Assembly: GCF_000219215.1 (NCBI RefSeq)
Contig: NC_015727.1
Location: 372,001 to 436,000, forward strand
Length of the DNA: 64,000 nucleotides
Source of the DNA: Cupriavidus necator N-1
GTDB taxonomy: Bacteria > Pseudomonadota > Gammaproteobacteria > Burkholderiales > Burkholderiaceae
Direction: 5' to 3'
Numbering within the stretch: position 1 is the first letter of the stretch; each line of letters begins with the position of its first letter. The translations under genes were made by a program, and so were the position numbers. Shown one piece after another: positions 45,184 to 54,486 of this stretch. The notes beneath the pieces were generated by a model. The model saw only the letters and a list, made by a program, of their open reading frames with translations. It did not search any database and was not told where the DNA came from.

Positions 45184-46920
45184 ATGGCAGAGACATATGA
45201 TGTGGTGGTGGTGGGGTCGGGTGCCGCTGGTTTGATGGCGGCCGCGCGTGCGGCTTACCACGGATTAAGCGTACTGGTGGTGGAGAAGGCGCACCAGTGG
45301 GGTGGCACGTCCGCGTCCTCGGGGGGCGGTGTGTGGGTGCCGAATCACGGACTGGGCAGCCCCGGTGACTCCCGCGAGAAGGCGCTCACCTATCTGCAGG
45401 CGGTCTCGAAGGGCGATGTCCGTCGCGACCGGCTTGAGTCGTTCGTGGACAACGGGCCGAGGATGCTGCAGTTCCTCGAACAGATCGGGGTTCGGCTGCA
45501 TGTGCTGGACGGCTATCCGGATTACTTCCCGGACGCGCCGGGCGCCCACATCGGCCGGGCGCTGTTTCCCTATGAGATTGACGCGATGGAGGTGGGAGAC
45601 AGCGTGCATGCGATGCGCTCCGCTCCGGTGCGCGGCAAGCTGTTCAACCGCTATTCCTTCGGCCTGGATGAGGCATTTACGCTGGCGACCCGCGCGCCAC
45701 GCTGGCGGCGCGTCATTATCAGTATCTTCAAGCGTTACTGGCTTGACTTCGAATGGCGCAGGATCACGCGGCGCGACCGCCGCCTGACGATGGGCAACGC
45801 GCTGACGGGAGGATTGCGCAGGGAAGTCGACCGGCGCGGCGTAAAGATCCAGCTCAACACCGCCCTGGAGGATCTGGTGCTGCACGAAGGCACGGTGACT
45901 GGTGTCAGGCTGGTGCGCAACGATCGCCACTATGTCGCCCATGTGCGCCACGGTGTCGTGATGGCTTCGGGCGGCTTCGAGTGGAACCAGGAAATGCGCA
46001 ATCGGTATTTCACGGTGCCGACGCCTGCGAACTGGAGTTCCAGTCCGGAGCGCGCCAACGACGGCGCCGGCACCCTCGCCGCCCAACGGGTTGGGGCCGC
46101 TACGGAGTTCATGGAGACCGGCTGGTTCATCCCCAGCATGCTCTTGCCCACCATCGGCGTGCCTAACGCGGAAATGACGCATCAAATGTCGTTTGACCAT
46201 GGCCGTCCCCATAGCGTCTGCGTCAACCGCAATGGCGTGCGCTTCGTCAAGGAATGCATCGCCTACGATCAGTTCGGCCTGGCGATGCTGGAGGACCATG
46301 CGACAACTGGCGCAAACATGACCGTCTGGCTGGTGTTCGATGCGCAATTCCGCGAGAAATACAATGCCGGTGGCTTCATGCTCAACGCCATCATGCCAGA
46401 TCGCAAGGTGCCGAGAGAGTGGTGGAATCATTATGTCTATCGCGCCGACACCATCGAAGAGCTGGCGGCCAGGATTGAAATCGATCCCAAGGCATTGTCG
46501 CAGACCGTGCGCAAGATGAACGAATATGCCAGGACTGGCGTCGATCCGGAGTTCGGTCGTGGCAGCGACGACTATGACAGATTTACCGGCGACGCGCGCA
46601 TCACGCCCAATTCCTCCATCGGATCGATCGATACGCCGCCGTATTACGCAGTGCCAGTCGTTCTCGGCGACATGGGGACCAAGGGCGGCCTGAAGTGCGA
46701 TGCGAATGCGCGGGTGCTGGGCCCGTCCGACAAGCCAATACCCGGCTTGTATGCCGCTGGCAATGCGGCGGGGTCCCCTTTCGGTGTCTGCTATCCCGGC
46801 GCCGGAGGCACGATCGGCCCGGCGATGACGTTTGGGTTCGTTGCGGTGGAGGACATCGTGGCGCGAATGCCGCGGCGGTGCCAGACCGACACTGTGCCGC
46901 CCAAGGCGCAATCAATGTGA
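45184..46920 (+). CDS. FAD-dependent dehydrogenase, 3-ketosteroid-delta1-dehydrogenase-like
   Basis: A 578-aa paralogue of the flavoprotein at 14318-16054, identical in length. FAD fold VVVGSGAAGLMAAARA, then EKAHQWGGTSASSGG, the conserved ASGGFEWNQEMRN, and GLYAAGNAAGSPFGVCYPGAGGT near the C-terminus. It probably desaturates a ring or chain next to a ketone; the fact that two copies exist suggests two desaturation sites or two substrates. It is followed by an envelope module beginning at 47311. Confidence 0.88.
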   Translation: MAETYDVVVVGSGAAGLMAAARAAYHGLSVLVVEKAHQWGGTSASSGGGVWVPNHGLGSPGDSREKALTYLQAVSKGDVRRDRLESFVDNGPRMLQFLEQIGVRLHVLDGYPDYFPDAPGAHIGRALFPYEIDAMEVGDSVHAMRSAPVRGKLFNRYSFGLDEAFTLATRAPRWRRVIISIFKRYWLDFEWRRITRRDRRLTMGNALTGGLRREVDRRGVKIQLNTALEDLVLHEGTVTGVRLVRNDRHYVAHVRHGVVMASGGFEWNQEMRNRYFTVPTPANWSSSPERANDGAGTLAAQRVGAATEFMETGWFIPSMLLPTIGVPNAEMTHQMSFDHGRPHSVCVNRNGVRFVKECIAYDQFGLAMLEDHATTGANMTVWLVFDAQFREKYNAGGFMLNAIMPDRKVPREWWNHYVYRADTIEELAARIEIDPKALSQTVRKMNEYARTGVDPEFGRGSDDYDRFTGDARITPNSSIGSIDTPPYYAVPVVLGDMGTKGGLKCDANARVLGPSDKPIPGLYAAGNAAGSPFGVCYPGAGGTIGPAMTFGFVAVEDIVARMPRRCQTDTVPPKAQSM

Positions 46921-47310
46921 GAGGTTGCCGCTCTCGATGAAGCCGATTGGAACCCGGCATCTCTCTTCACGTGTGGCGGCCTATTCCATCGAGACTCAGC
47001 AGCCACGCCATGTGGCAGTCGAGTTGCATCCGGCATGGCTGATTGTCTGAGCAAAGCGAGCAGAGCAAAGGCCTGCCACGTTTCGTCAAAACTGTTGGCC
47101 TCTACAGACATGTTTTCGGACGCAAATTCTCTGCGATTCAGCTTAAATTCAATGCCATAAGGGCGGATGAAATTAGGCATAAGTTCAATCGTTCGCCAAT
47201 CGATCAGCTGGAAAAAAAATAACACAGCGTCGTCGCATGCTCTCTGATCGATACGCAGACCGCTCGGAAATGGAATTGGAATGCACATCAAAGAGGAGAG
47301 AGACAGAAAA
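46921..47310. promoter_or_regulatory. 390-bp AT-richer leader before the DUF1302 gene
   Basis: No gene is seen. From about 47090 to 47230 the sequence is distinctly AT-rich (an A8 run at 47213-47220), typical of a strong promoter region. The elements GCCATAAG and GGCATAAG occur about 25 bp apart near 47155-47180. GAGGAGAG precedes ATG 47311. This points to independent transcription of the envelope module. Confidence 0.45.
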
Positions 47311-48945
47311 ATGAGCAACATCAAAGGATGGGCCAGAGGCTTGCATGCCGCCGCCGCGTTGGGTCTGTTGATCGGCGTGGCCCGCGATGCCCAGGCCTTC
47401 AAGTTCGACCTGCCGGATCCGGACTTCGAAGTCCGCTGGGACAATACCGTTCGCTACAACATCGGCATTCGCGCGGAAGGCCGGGATTCGAGAATCATCA
47501 ATAATCCGCTGTTCGACACGTCCGATATGAAGTTCGACCAGGGCGACCTGGTCACCAATCGTGTCGACCTGTTGTCCGAGATGGACGTGGTTTATAAAGG
47601 CCGTCACGGCTTCAGGATCAGCGCGGCCGGCTGGTACGACAATGCGTACAGCGACACCAAGGTCGAAGGCAATCCGATTTTCGGTCCTCCCAGCTCCTAC
47701 CCTGGCGGCAATTACACCAATTACGTCAAGCGATATAACCGGGGCCCTTCCGGAGAGTTCCTGGATGCCTTTGCCTTCACCAAATTTGACCTTGGCAATG
47801 TCCCGGTCAATCTGAAATTGGGTCAGCACACCACCTACTGGGGCGAGTCGCTTTTTTCCTTGTCAAACAGCATCGCGTATTCGCAGGGTCCGGTGGACGT
47901 AATCAAGGCGACTGCCAATCCGGGCAGCCAGGCGAAGGAACTGTTTCTACCGATAGCGCAAATCTCGGGTCAGGCGCAATTGACTGAAGAGCTGTCGGTG
48001 GCGGCTTTGTATTTCCTCGACTGGAAACCATGGCGCTTGCCTGATGGCGGCACGTACTTCGGCTCCGCCAATTTCTTCTCGGTGGGCGGCGGTACCTTTG
48101 TCCAGCCCGGCGTCCCGTTCCTCGGCGCCAGCGATCGCCCCCGCAACACCGGCGACTGGGGCGTCATGGGCCGGTGGTCGCCGGATTGGCTGCAGGGCAC
48201 GGTCGGATTCTATTACCGCGAGTTTGACGAGAAGCTGCCCTGGGTGGTCTTCAATCCCGGCTTTTCGAGCGCTCGCCTTGCCTATGCGGAGAATACCAAG
48301 CTCTATGGTGTCAGCCTGGCGAAACAGTTGGGCGGGGCGAGTATCGGCGCGGAAGTCTCCTATCGCAAGGATGCTGCGCTGAATAGCAATGCGGCACTCA
48401 GTGCTCAGGGGGCTCGTGGCGATACCGTGCACGCTCTTGTTAATGGCATCGCGTACTTTGGTAACAGCCCGCTGTGGGGCGCGGCTCCCCTTACCGCCGA
48501 ACTGAACTATACGCACCTGATCAAGGCAAAAAGCAATGGTGGCCTGCTTCCGCTGGAGGGAACGGCCGCCTGCGTATCCGCCACGCCGGGCGTGCCGGGC
48601 GATGTCTACGATGGCTGCGTCACCAAGAACGCATGGGCGTTGAACCTGTCGTTTGAACCGGTGTGGTACCAGGTTCTGCCGGGCGTGGACCTCAAGGCCC
48701 CGCTGAGTTACTCCATCGGCCTCGGCGGCAACGCGGCAACCCTCGGCGGCAGCCGCAAAGGAAACGGCGCCTACAGCATCGGGCTGACGGCGGAGGTGCA
48801 CAACCGCTATTCCATTTCGCTCAAGTATAACGATTACCTCGTCAAGTTCCGCGACAACGGCACCGCGGTCACGACCAACAACGGTGGCGGCGCGCTCTAT
48901 TCCGATCGAGGCTGGGTTTCTCTGACTTTTCAGACCTCGCTCTAA
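47311..48945 (+). CDS. DUF1302-family outer-membrane protein
   Basis: A 544-aa outer-membrane barrel protein of the DUF1302 family. A signal peptide (hydrophobic residues 12-27, cleavage near AQA-FKF) precedes FEVRWDNTVRYNIGIR, the family start. The chain alternates short beta-strands and ends GWVSLTFQTSL, with the usual hydrophobic C-terminal strand. Together with the next three genes it forms a module often seen near genes for degradation of steroids, terpenoids and other hydrophobic compounds. It probably passes the compound across the outer membrane. ATG 47311 was taken over the upstream ATG at 47281 because the signal peptide starts there. Confidence 0.88.
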   Translation: MSNIKGWARGLHAAAALGLLIGVARDAQAFKFDLPDPDFEVRWDNTVRYNIGIRAEGRDSRIINNPLFDTSDMKFDQGDLVTNRVDLLSEMDVVYKGRHGFRISAAGWYDNAYSDTKVEGNPIFGPPSSYPGGNYTNYVKRYNRGPSGEFLDAFAFTKFDLGNVPVNLKLGQHTTYWGESLFSLSNSIAYSQGPVDVIKATANPGSQAKELFLPIAQISGQAQLTEELSVAALYFLDWKPWRLPDGGTYFGSANFFSVGGGTFVQPGVPFLGASDRPRNTGDWGVMGRWSPDWLQGTVGFYYREFDEKLPWVVFNPGFSSARLAYAENTKLYGVSLAKQLGGASIGAEVSYRKDAALNSNAALSAQGARGDTVHALVNGIAYFGNSPLWGAAPLTAELNYTHLIKAKSNGGLLPLEGTAACVSATPGVPGDVYDGCVTKNAWALNLSFEPVWYQVLPGVDLKAPLSYSIGLGGNAATLGGSRKGNGAYSIGLTAEVHNRYSISLKYNDYLVKFRDNGTAVTTNNGGGALYSDRGWVSLTFQTSL

Positions 48946-49153
48946 CAGGTCGCCGAAAAACCGCTTTACCAACCTCGGCGCAACGCAGATGCCCTTACCG
49001 AGCGGCACACCCTCGATTTTCCCGGCAAGGTCGGAAGGGTAGGGCATCACTTGCAAGCCATCAGTCGGGCAGGCAGGCAGTTCAGGCACCTCCCAATGCG
49101 TCAATGCGTTGGGACGCTGTGATTGAACTTACGTAGAAACTGAAGGAGACACC

Positions 49154-50527
49154 ATGAACTACGGCATGAAATCCATTGCGTTGACCCTCGCGGCGCTTGG
49201 CGCCGGGACCGCGATTGCCGCTATTCCCGCCGAAGAGGCGAAGCAACTGGAAGGCGCGCTGACACCTTTCGGCGCCATCAAGGCGGGCAACAAGAGCGGC
49301 ACGATTCCTGAATATACTGGCGTTCCCCTCACGCCGCCGGCTTCGTTCGATCCGAAAAATCCAGGCTATTTGCCGGACCCGTTTGCCAGCGACAAGCCAT
49401 TGTTCTCGATCGATGCGAAGAATATGGCGCAGCATGTCGACAAGCTGGCTGAAGGCGTGAAGGCGATGCTTGCCAGACATCCGGGATACCACCTGAACGT
49501 TTATCCCAGTCGCCGTACGATGATCTATCCGAAGTACGCGCTGGATGGCTCCATGGCGAATGCGACGAATTGCAAACTGGAGAATGACAACCTGACCGGT
49601 TGCCAGGCTGGTGTGCCGTTCCCGATTCCCAGGAATGGGGAGGAGGCGATCTGGAACCATCTGCTTGCGTTCTACGGCGTATCGAGTACGTACACGTTGG
49701 GTAGCTACGTCGTGGACAGGTCCGGAAGGATGACCTTGATGTCGTGGTTTCGGGCTTCCGAAGATAAGCCTTACTGGGATTCCAGCAACAAGGGCGATGG
49801 ATCTGCAAAGCTCCTCAGCCGCGTTCGCTATGACACCGACGAACCGGCCCGCAGCGCAGGCGAGCGGCTGCTCCTGATCAGTCCGATCGACCAGAAGGAA
49901 GTCGCGCCCGTCTACCAGTATCTGCCCGGACAGCGCCGTGTGAAGCTGTCGCCGGACCTTGCCTACGACACGCCGAATCCGTCGTCGGGTGGCGTTTCCG
50001 CGATGGACGAGGTCCGCGGCTTTTATGGGAAGACGGACCGTTTCAACTGGAAGCTGATCGGCAAGAAGGAAATGTACATTCCCTATAACGCCTACAAGAC
50101 GCTTTCTCCGGAGTGCAGCGAAGAGAAGATGCACACGAAGGACTTCCTGAACCCCGCCTGCGTGCGCTGGGAATTGCACCGGGTCTGGCACATCGAGGCA
50201 ACGCTGAAGGAAGGGAAGCGCCATATCTTCTCGAAGCGGATCATGTACATCGACGAGGATTCCTTTGGCGCTGGTGTCTATGACGGTTACGACGCGGCGG
50301 GCAATCTGTACCGCACGACTCAGCAATTGCCGTACTACGTGTACAGCGACCCGAAACAGGGGACGGGGATGTTCAGCCAGCCGTTCGTGACTTACGACCT
50401 GCAGACCGGCGCCTACGGTTCCTTCAACCACGTCGCCTTTTCGCGCAAAGGCCAGGTGCCTGTGCCGGGCCGCGTGGCGGACCGTGAGTACACGCCAGGC
50501 GCGCTGGCCGGCGGCGGTATCCGCTAA
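49154..50527 (+). CDS. DUF1329-family periplasmic/outer-membrane-associated protein
   Basis: A 457-aa protein with a signal peptide (SIALTLAALGAGTAIAA, cleavage near residue 23) and the DUF1329 pattern: LTPFGAIKAGNKSGTIPEYTG near the start, EIWNHL-like EEAIWNHLLAFYG, and MYIDEDSF late in the chain. The family is predicted to be structurally like the lipoprotein-chaperone LolA/LolB fold. It follows the DUF1302 gene and precedes a YCF48-like and an RND gene; the periplasmic link of the module is its likely role. Confidence 0.88.
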   Translation: MNYGMKSIALTLAALGAGTAIAAIPAEEAKQLEGALTPFGAIKAGNKSGTIPEYTGVPLTPPASFDPKNPGYLPDPFASDKPLFSIDAKNMAQHVDKLAEGVKAMLARHPGYHLNVYPSRRTMIYPKYALDGSMANATNCKLENDNLTGCQAGVPFPIPRNGEEAIWNHLLAFYGVSSTYTLGSYVVDRSGRMTLMSWFRASEDKPYWDSSNKGDGSAKLLSRVRYDTDEPARSAGERLLLISPIDQKEVAPVYQYLPGQRRVKLSPDLAYDTPNPSSGGVSAMDEVRGFYGKTDRFNWKLIGKKEMYIPYNAYKTLSPECSEEKMHTKDFLNPACVRWELHRVWHIEATLKEGKRHIFSKRIMYIDEDSFGAGVYDGYDAAGNLYRTTQQLPYYVYSDPKQGTGMFSQPFVTYDLQTGAYGSFNHVAFSRKGQVPVPGRVADREYTPGALAGGGIR

Positions 50528-50675
50528 CGGCGATTGGCTTTCCGGATGCGGCGCCGAGAGGTGCCGCACCGTCTTGCGCATGCTGTCCGCTGCATCGCCA
50601 CGTTGCCGTCGATGGCGCCCTTGATCAGATTGCATGGCCAGGGACGCTAGTCACAGTTCCCTCCGAGGGTTAAGT

Positions 50676-51752
50676 ATGAACCGACCATTCCGCGTTCTGG
50701 CGATCTGTCTTGCCTGCGCCCTGCCTTTCACCGCCAATGCCTTCCAGAATCCATTGAGCCTTCCATCGAAGACGATTCCTCATCCCGACCAGGCGCCGAT
50801 GTTCGCCATTGCCCAGGCGGGTAGCCGTACCGTTTCCGTCGGCCGGCACGGTGTCATTGCCTATCAGGATCGTAATGGGAAGGCATGGCGGCAAGCGAAA
50901 GTTCCCGTTTCCAGCGATCTCGTCGGCGTGTCTTTCGTCGACGAGCGCATGGGGTGGGCGGTCGGTCATGGCGGCGTGGTGCTGCACAGCGCCGACGGTG
51001 GCGCCACCTGGGCCAAGCAGCTCGACGGCAAGGACGCAGGACAAGCGGCCCTTGCCTACTACCGGAAACACGCGGATGACCTGGGCCCGGAAAACCGGGA
51101 TACGGTGCTCAAGCAGGCAGCGCGCTGGGCGGAGGAAGCCACCGCCCAGCCCTTCCTCGATGTCTGGTTCAAGAACGAGAGCACCGGCTATATCGTCGGA
51201 AGCTTCAACAGGATCATGCGCACCGACGACGGCGGCAAGCAGTGGATTCCACTGATCGACAAGATCGACAATCCCGGTGAGCTGCATTTCTACACCGTGC
51301 GCGGCAATGGCGATGACGTGTACATCGCGGGCGAGAGCGGCTCCGTATGGCGCTGGGATGAACACAAGGGCAAGTTTATCCTGGTCAAGACGCCCTATGA
51401 CGGCTCATTGTTCGGATTGGTCCTGGCCGGACGCGCCGTCCTTGCGTACGGCATGCGCGGCAGCCTTTTTCGCACATTCGACCGGGGCGCCAGCTGGGAA
51501 AAAATCAAAACCGACGTCCGCGGCGGCATCGTCGCCGGTGACGTGAGTCAGACCGGCGAAATCATCGTGGCCAGCCAGTCCGGAGACATCCTTCGCAGTT
51601 CCGACAACGGCGGATCGTTTGCTCGGGCGGCCGACCCATTGCCCACGGCAGTGGCGGGTCTTCTCGCATTTCCGACCGGCGCATATGTCACCGTCGGACC
51701 CCGGGGCGTCCGTACCGGAGAGTCCGCCAACCGCGTCCCGCAGTCCCGTTAG
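50676..51752 (+). CDS. YCF48-like beta-propeller protein
   Basis: A 358-aa secreted protein with a Sec signal peptide (VLAICLACALPFTANA, residues 6-22) and repeated propeller units of the photosystem II assembly factor YCF48/BNR type: GWAVGHGGVVLHSADGGATW, GYIVGSFNRIMRTDDGGKQW, and later DILRSSDNGGSF. In heterotrophs such proteins appear in this envelope module and may scaffold the RND pump or bind substrate. GAGGG precedes the ATG by about a dozen bases. The RND gene starts 26 bp downstream. Confidence 0.85.
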   Translation: MNRPFRVLAICLACALPFTANAFQNPLSLPSKTIPHPDQAPMFAIAQAGSRTVSVGRHGVIAYQDRNGKAWRQAKVPVSSDLVGVSFVDERMGWAVGHGGVVLHSADGGATWAKQLDGKDAGQAALAYYRKHADDLGPENRDTVLKQAARWAEEATAQPFLDVWFKNESTGYIVGSFNRIMRTDDGGKQWIPLIDKIDNPGELHFYTVRGNGDDVYIAGESGSVWRWDEHKGKFILVKTPYDGSLFGLVLAGRAVLAYGMRGSLFRTFDRGASWEKIKTDVRGGIVAGDVSQTGEIIVASQSGDILRSSDNGGSFARAADPLPTAVAGLLAFPTGAYVTVGPRGVRTGESANRVPQSR

Positions 51753-51778
51753 CCCGTATCAGACACTGAAGCGAAATT

Positions 51779-54214
51779 ATGGTAAATGCACCTATGCATC
51801 AAGAGGCTGGTCCCGTCCATCGCGATCCGGCCCAGTTCGACAGGTCGTCGGGCAGCCTGGTGGAACGCCTCATTTTCAATCACCGCACCTGGGTGATGCT
51901 GGCGTGCTTGCTGGTGACCGCCGTATTCGGTTACCAGTTGCGTTTGCTGCATGTGAACGCGAGCTTCGAAAAGATGCTGCCGCATAGCCATGAATTCGTA
52001 CGCCATTACCTGGAAAACCGTGATGAACTGCGCGGATTGGGTAATACCGTCAGGGTGGTGGTGGAGAATACCCAGGGCGACATTTACAACCGCGATTATC
52101 TGACTACCCTGGGAAAGGCCAATGACAAGATTTTTCTGTCGCCGGCTGTCGACCGTGCCTGGATGAAGTCGCTGTTTTCCCCTGCGGTACGATGGTCGGA
52201 GGTGACCGAAACCGGCTTCGACGGCGGCCCGCTCATGCCGAACAGCTATGACGGCTCCGAAGCTGCCATCGCCGAACTGAAACTCAACATTGAACGAGCG
52301 GGCCAGATCGGCAACCTGGTCAGCATCGACCAGCGCTCCAGCATGATCGTCATTCCATTGCTGGACCGCGACGCCGACGGCAAACCGGTGGACTATGCGG
52401 CCTTGTCCGCGGTGCTTGAAGAGGTGCGCAGCGAAATCCAGAAAGATTCGCGCTACCGGGTGCATATCATCGGCTTCGCCAAGCTGGTCGGCGACCTGAT
52501 CGAAGGGCTGGAGAAGGTGATGACCTTTTTCGCCCTGGCCGCTTTCACCGCCACCGCCATCATCTACCTGTATACCCGGGATGTGCGCAGCACCATGCTG
52601 GTGATGGCGTGCTCGATTGTCGCGGTGATCTGGCAGCTCGGGATCGTGGCCAGTCTCGGCATGGAAATCGATCCCTTCTCGATCCTGGTGCCGTTCCTGG
52701 TGTTTGCCATTGGCGTGAGCCATGGTGCGCAGAAGATGAATGGGGTGATGCAGGATATCGGCAGGGGCATGCATCAGTGGGTGGCGGCACGCTTTACCTT
52801 CAGGCGCCTGTTCCTTGCCGGCCTCACCGCCTTGCTGGCCGATGCAGTGGGATTCGCGGTGCTGATGATCATCGACATTCCGGTGATCCGCGAACTGGCA
52901 CTGTCGGCCAGTGTCGGGGTCGCGGTGCTGATCTTTACCAACCTTATCCTGCTCCCGGTGCTTCTGTCGTACGTCGGCGTATCGTCGTCGGCGGCCTGTC
53001 GTAGCCTGGCGGGGGCGTCTGGCGGCGGCAAGAAGCGCGTGGCGTCTGGCATCTGGGGCTGGCTTGGCCGGTTTACCGAACGCGGCTACGCATTGTGCGC
53101 GGTCGGCGTGGGCGTGGCCCTCGCCGTGCTTGCCTTCGGGAAAAGCATGGACGTCAAGATCGGAGACCTTGACCCGGGCGCTCCCGAACTTCGTTCCGAC
53201 TCGCGCTACAACCTCGACAATGCGTTCATCACCGAGAAGTTTGGCATTTCCAGCGACGTCTTTGCCGTGATGGTGAAGACGCCGATGGATGGATGCCGCT
53301 CCTTTGAAACCATGATTGAAATGGACCGGCTCGGCGCTGAACTCGATCGGGTGCCAGGCGTGCAGCAGACGACTTCGCTGGTCGATACGTTGCGCCTGTT
53401 CACCGTGGGCGCATACGAAGGCAATCCGAAGTGGCTGACAGTCGCATGGGATCCGCTGGTGCTGAAGGACCGCATCAATCTCGCCCAGAACTGGAAGTCC
53501 GAGATGCTGAACAACGATTGTTCCTTCATGCCGGTCCTGGCGTATCTCGAAGACCACAAGGCGGGAACCCTGAAGCGGGTAGTGGCGGTGGCGCAGGACT
53601 TCGCTGCCAGGAATTCGGTGCCTGACCGGCAGTACCTGATGGCGGCGGGCAATGCCGGCATCGAGGCGGCGACCAATGCGGTGGTCGAGAAAGCCAACCG
53701 GGAAATGCTGCTCTGGGTGTATGTGGCAGTTGCGCTGCTTTGCGCAATCACATTCCGCAACTGGAGGGCCGTGCTGGTGGCGGTGCTGCCGCTGATGCTG
53801 ACCTCCATCATGGCCGAGGCGCTGATGGCGATGCTCGGCATCGGCATCAAGGTGGCGACGCTCCCCGTGGTGGCACTTGGCGTGGGAATCGGCGTCGACT
53901 ACGCGCTATACCTGCTCAGCGTGCAGTTGTCATTCCAGCGCCAGGGCTATTCGTTGCGCGAGTCCTATCAGCACGCGCTGGAACGCACCGGCAAGATGGT
54001 GGCGCTGGTGGGTGTGACGCTGGCGGCCGGAGTCATTACCTGGGCGGTCTCGCCGATCAAGTTCCAGGCCGACATGGGCATCATGCTGACTTTCATGTTC
54101 CTGTGGAACATGATCGGCGCGCTGATTCTGATCCCGGCGTTGTCGCACTTCCTGCTGAAGGATGTCAATGTCTCGAAAGCGGGCCAGGTTCCGGCGTTTG
54201 GCGGAGCCCACTGA
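51779..54214 (+). CDS. RND superfamily transporter (HAE3/MMPL-type)
   Basis: An 811-aa integral membrane protein of the RND superfamily. It has a first membrane segment near residues 37-54, a periplasmic loop, then a block of five or six segments (residues 245-395), a central segment near 440-455, a second periplasmic loop, and a last block of segments from about 645 to 800. The conserved VPFLVFAIGVSHGAQ and ALGVGIGVDYALYLLS are the proton-relay helices typical of MMPL/HAE3 members. It moves hydrophobic molecules across the envelope; uptake and export are both possible. It is the last gene of the module. Confidence 0.9.
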   Translation: MVNAPMHQEAGPVHRDPAQFDRSSGSLVERLIFNHRTWVMLACLLVTAVFGYQLRLLHVNASFEKMLPHSHEFVRHYLENRDELRGLGNTVRVVVENTQGDIYNRDYLTTLGKANDKIFLSPAVDRAWMKSLFSPAVRWSEVTETGFDGGPLMPNSYDGSEAAIAELKLNIERAGQIGNLVSIDQRSSMIVIPLLDRDADGKPVDYAALSAVLEEVRSEIQKDSRYRVHIIGFAKLVGDLIEGLEKVMTFFALAAFTATAIIYLYTRDVRSTMLVMACSIVAVIWQLGIVASLGMEIDPFSILVPFLVFAIGVSHGAQKMNGVMQDIGRGMHQWVAARFTFRRLFLAGLTALLADAVGFAVLMIIDIPVIRELALSASVGVAVLIFTNLILLPVLLSYVGVSSSAACRSLAGASGGGKKRVASGIWGWLGRFTERGYALCAVGVGVALAVLAFGKSMDVKIGDLDPGAPELRSDSRYNLDNAFITEKFGISSDVFAVMVKTPMDGCRSFETMIEMDRLGAELDRVPGVQQTTSLVDTLRLFTVGAYEGNPKWLTVAWDPLVLKDRINLAQNWKSEMLNNDCSFMPVLAYLEDHKAGTLKRVVAVAQDFAARNSVPDRQYLMAAGNAGIEAATNAVVEKANREMLLWVYVAVALLCAITFRNWRAVLVAVLPLMLTSIMAEALMAMLGIGIKVATLPVVALGVGIGVDYALYLLSVQLSFQRQGYSLRESYQHALERTGKMVALVGVTLAAGVITWAVSPIKFQADMGIMLTFMFLWNMIGALILIPALSHFLLKDVNVSKAGQVPAFGGAH

Positions 54215-54250
54215 GGAAGTCAGTGGATGTAACGGGGGCTCAGCCGGCAA

Positions 54251-54374
54251 GGCTGGTTGGGCCTGACCTTCGCAAAGGAATACGGAGGCGGCGGGCAGAC
54301 CGCTTGCGCGCTGCATGAAGATGGCGTTTATCGGCGAAACCTTCGTCGAGAAGCGCGCTCCCAACTTTTCCTGA
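54251..54374 (+). pseudogene. scar with fragments of acyl-CoA dehydrogenase and hydratase genes
   Basis: Just after the RND gene, 54251-54301 reads GWLGLTFAKEYGGGGQT, a typical N-terminal acyl-CoA dehydrogenase stretch. In another frame, 54315-54374 reads through ETFVEKRAPNFS to a TGA, the usual last residues of a crotonase-family enzyme. Neither has the rest of its gene, so this looks like the join left by a deletion that removed most of both. Confidence 0.55.
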
Positions 54375-54384
54375 TGCGTTGGAT

Positions 54385-54409
54385 GCGGCATGGCACGATG
54401 CCATGCCGC
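54385..54409 (+). terminator. hairpin downstream of the RND gene
   Basis: An 11-bp perfect stem (54385-54395 with 54399-54409) with a CGA loop lies about 170 bp after the RND stop. No T-run follows. It may terminate or stabilise the rightward transcript. Confidence 0.45.
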
Positions 54410-54452
54410 TGCGCCGATCACCGGTCATGCCATTGCACAGACCGGGCTGGCC

Positions 54453-54479
54453 TGACAGGCGGCGTGATGCCGCCTGTCA
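54453..54479 (-). terminator. hairpin downstream of the leftward amidohydrolase
   Basis: TGACAGGCGGC pairs perfectly with GCCGCCTGTCA around a GTGAT loop. It ends 8 bp from the amidohydrolase stop at 54487. A T-run is absent, so it is a likely but not textbook terminator. Confidence 0.55.
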
Positions 54480-54486
54480 CAGCCGG

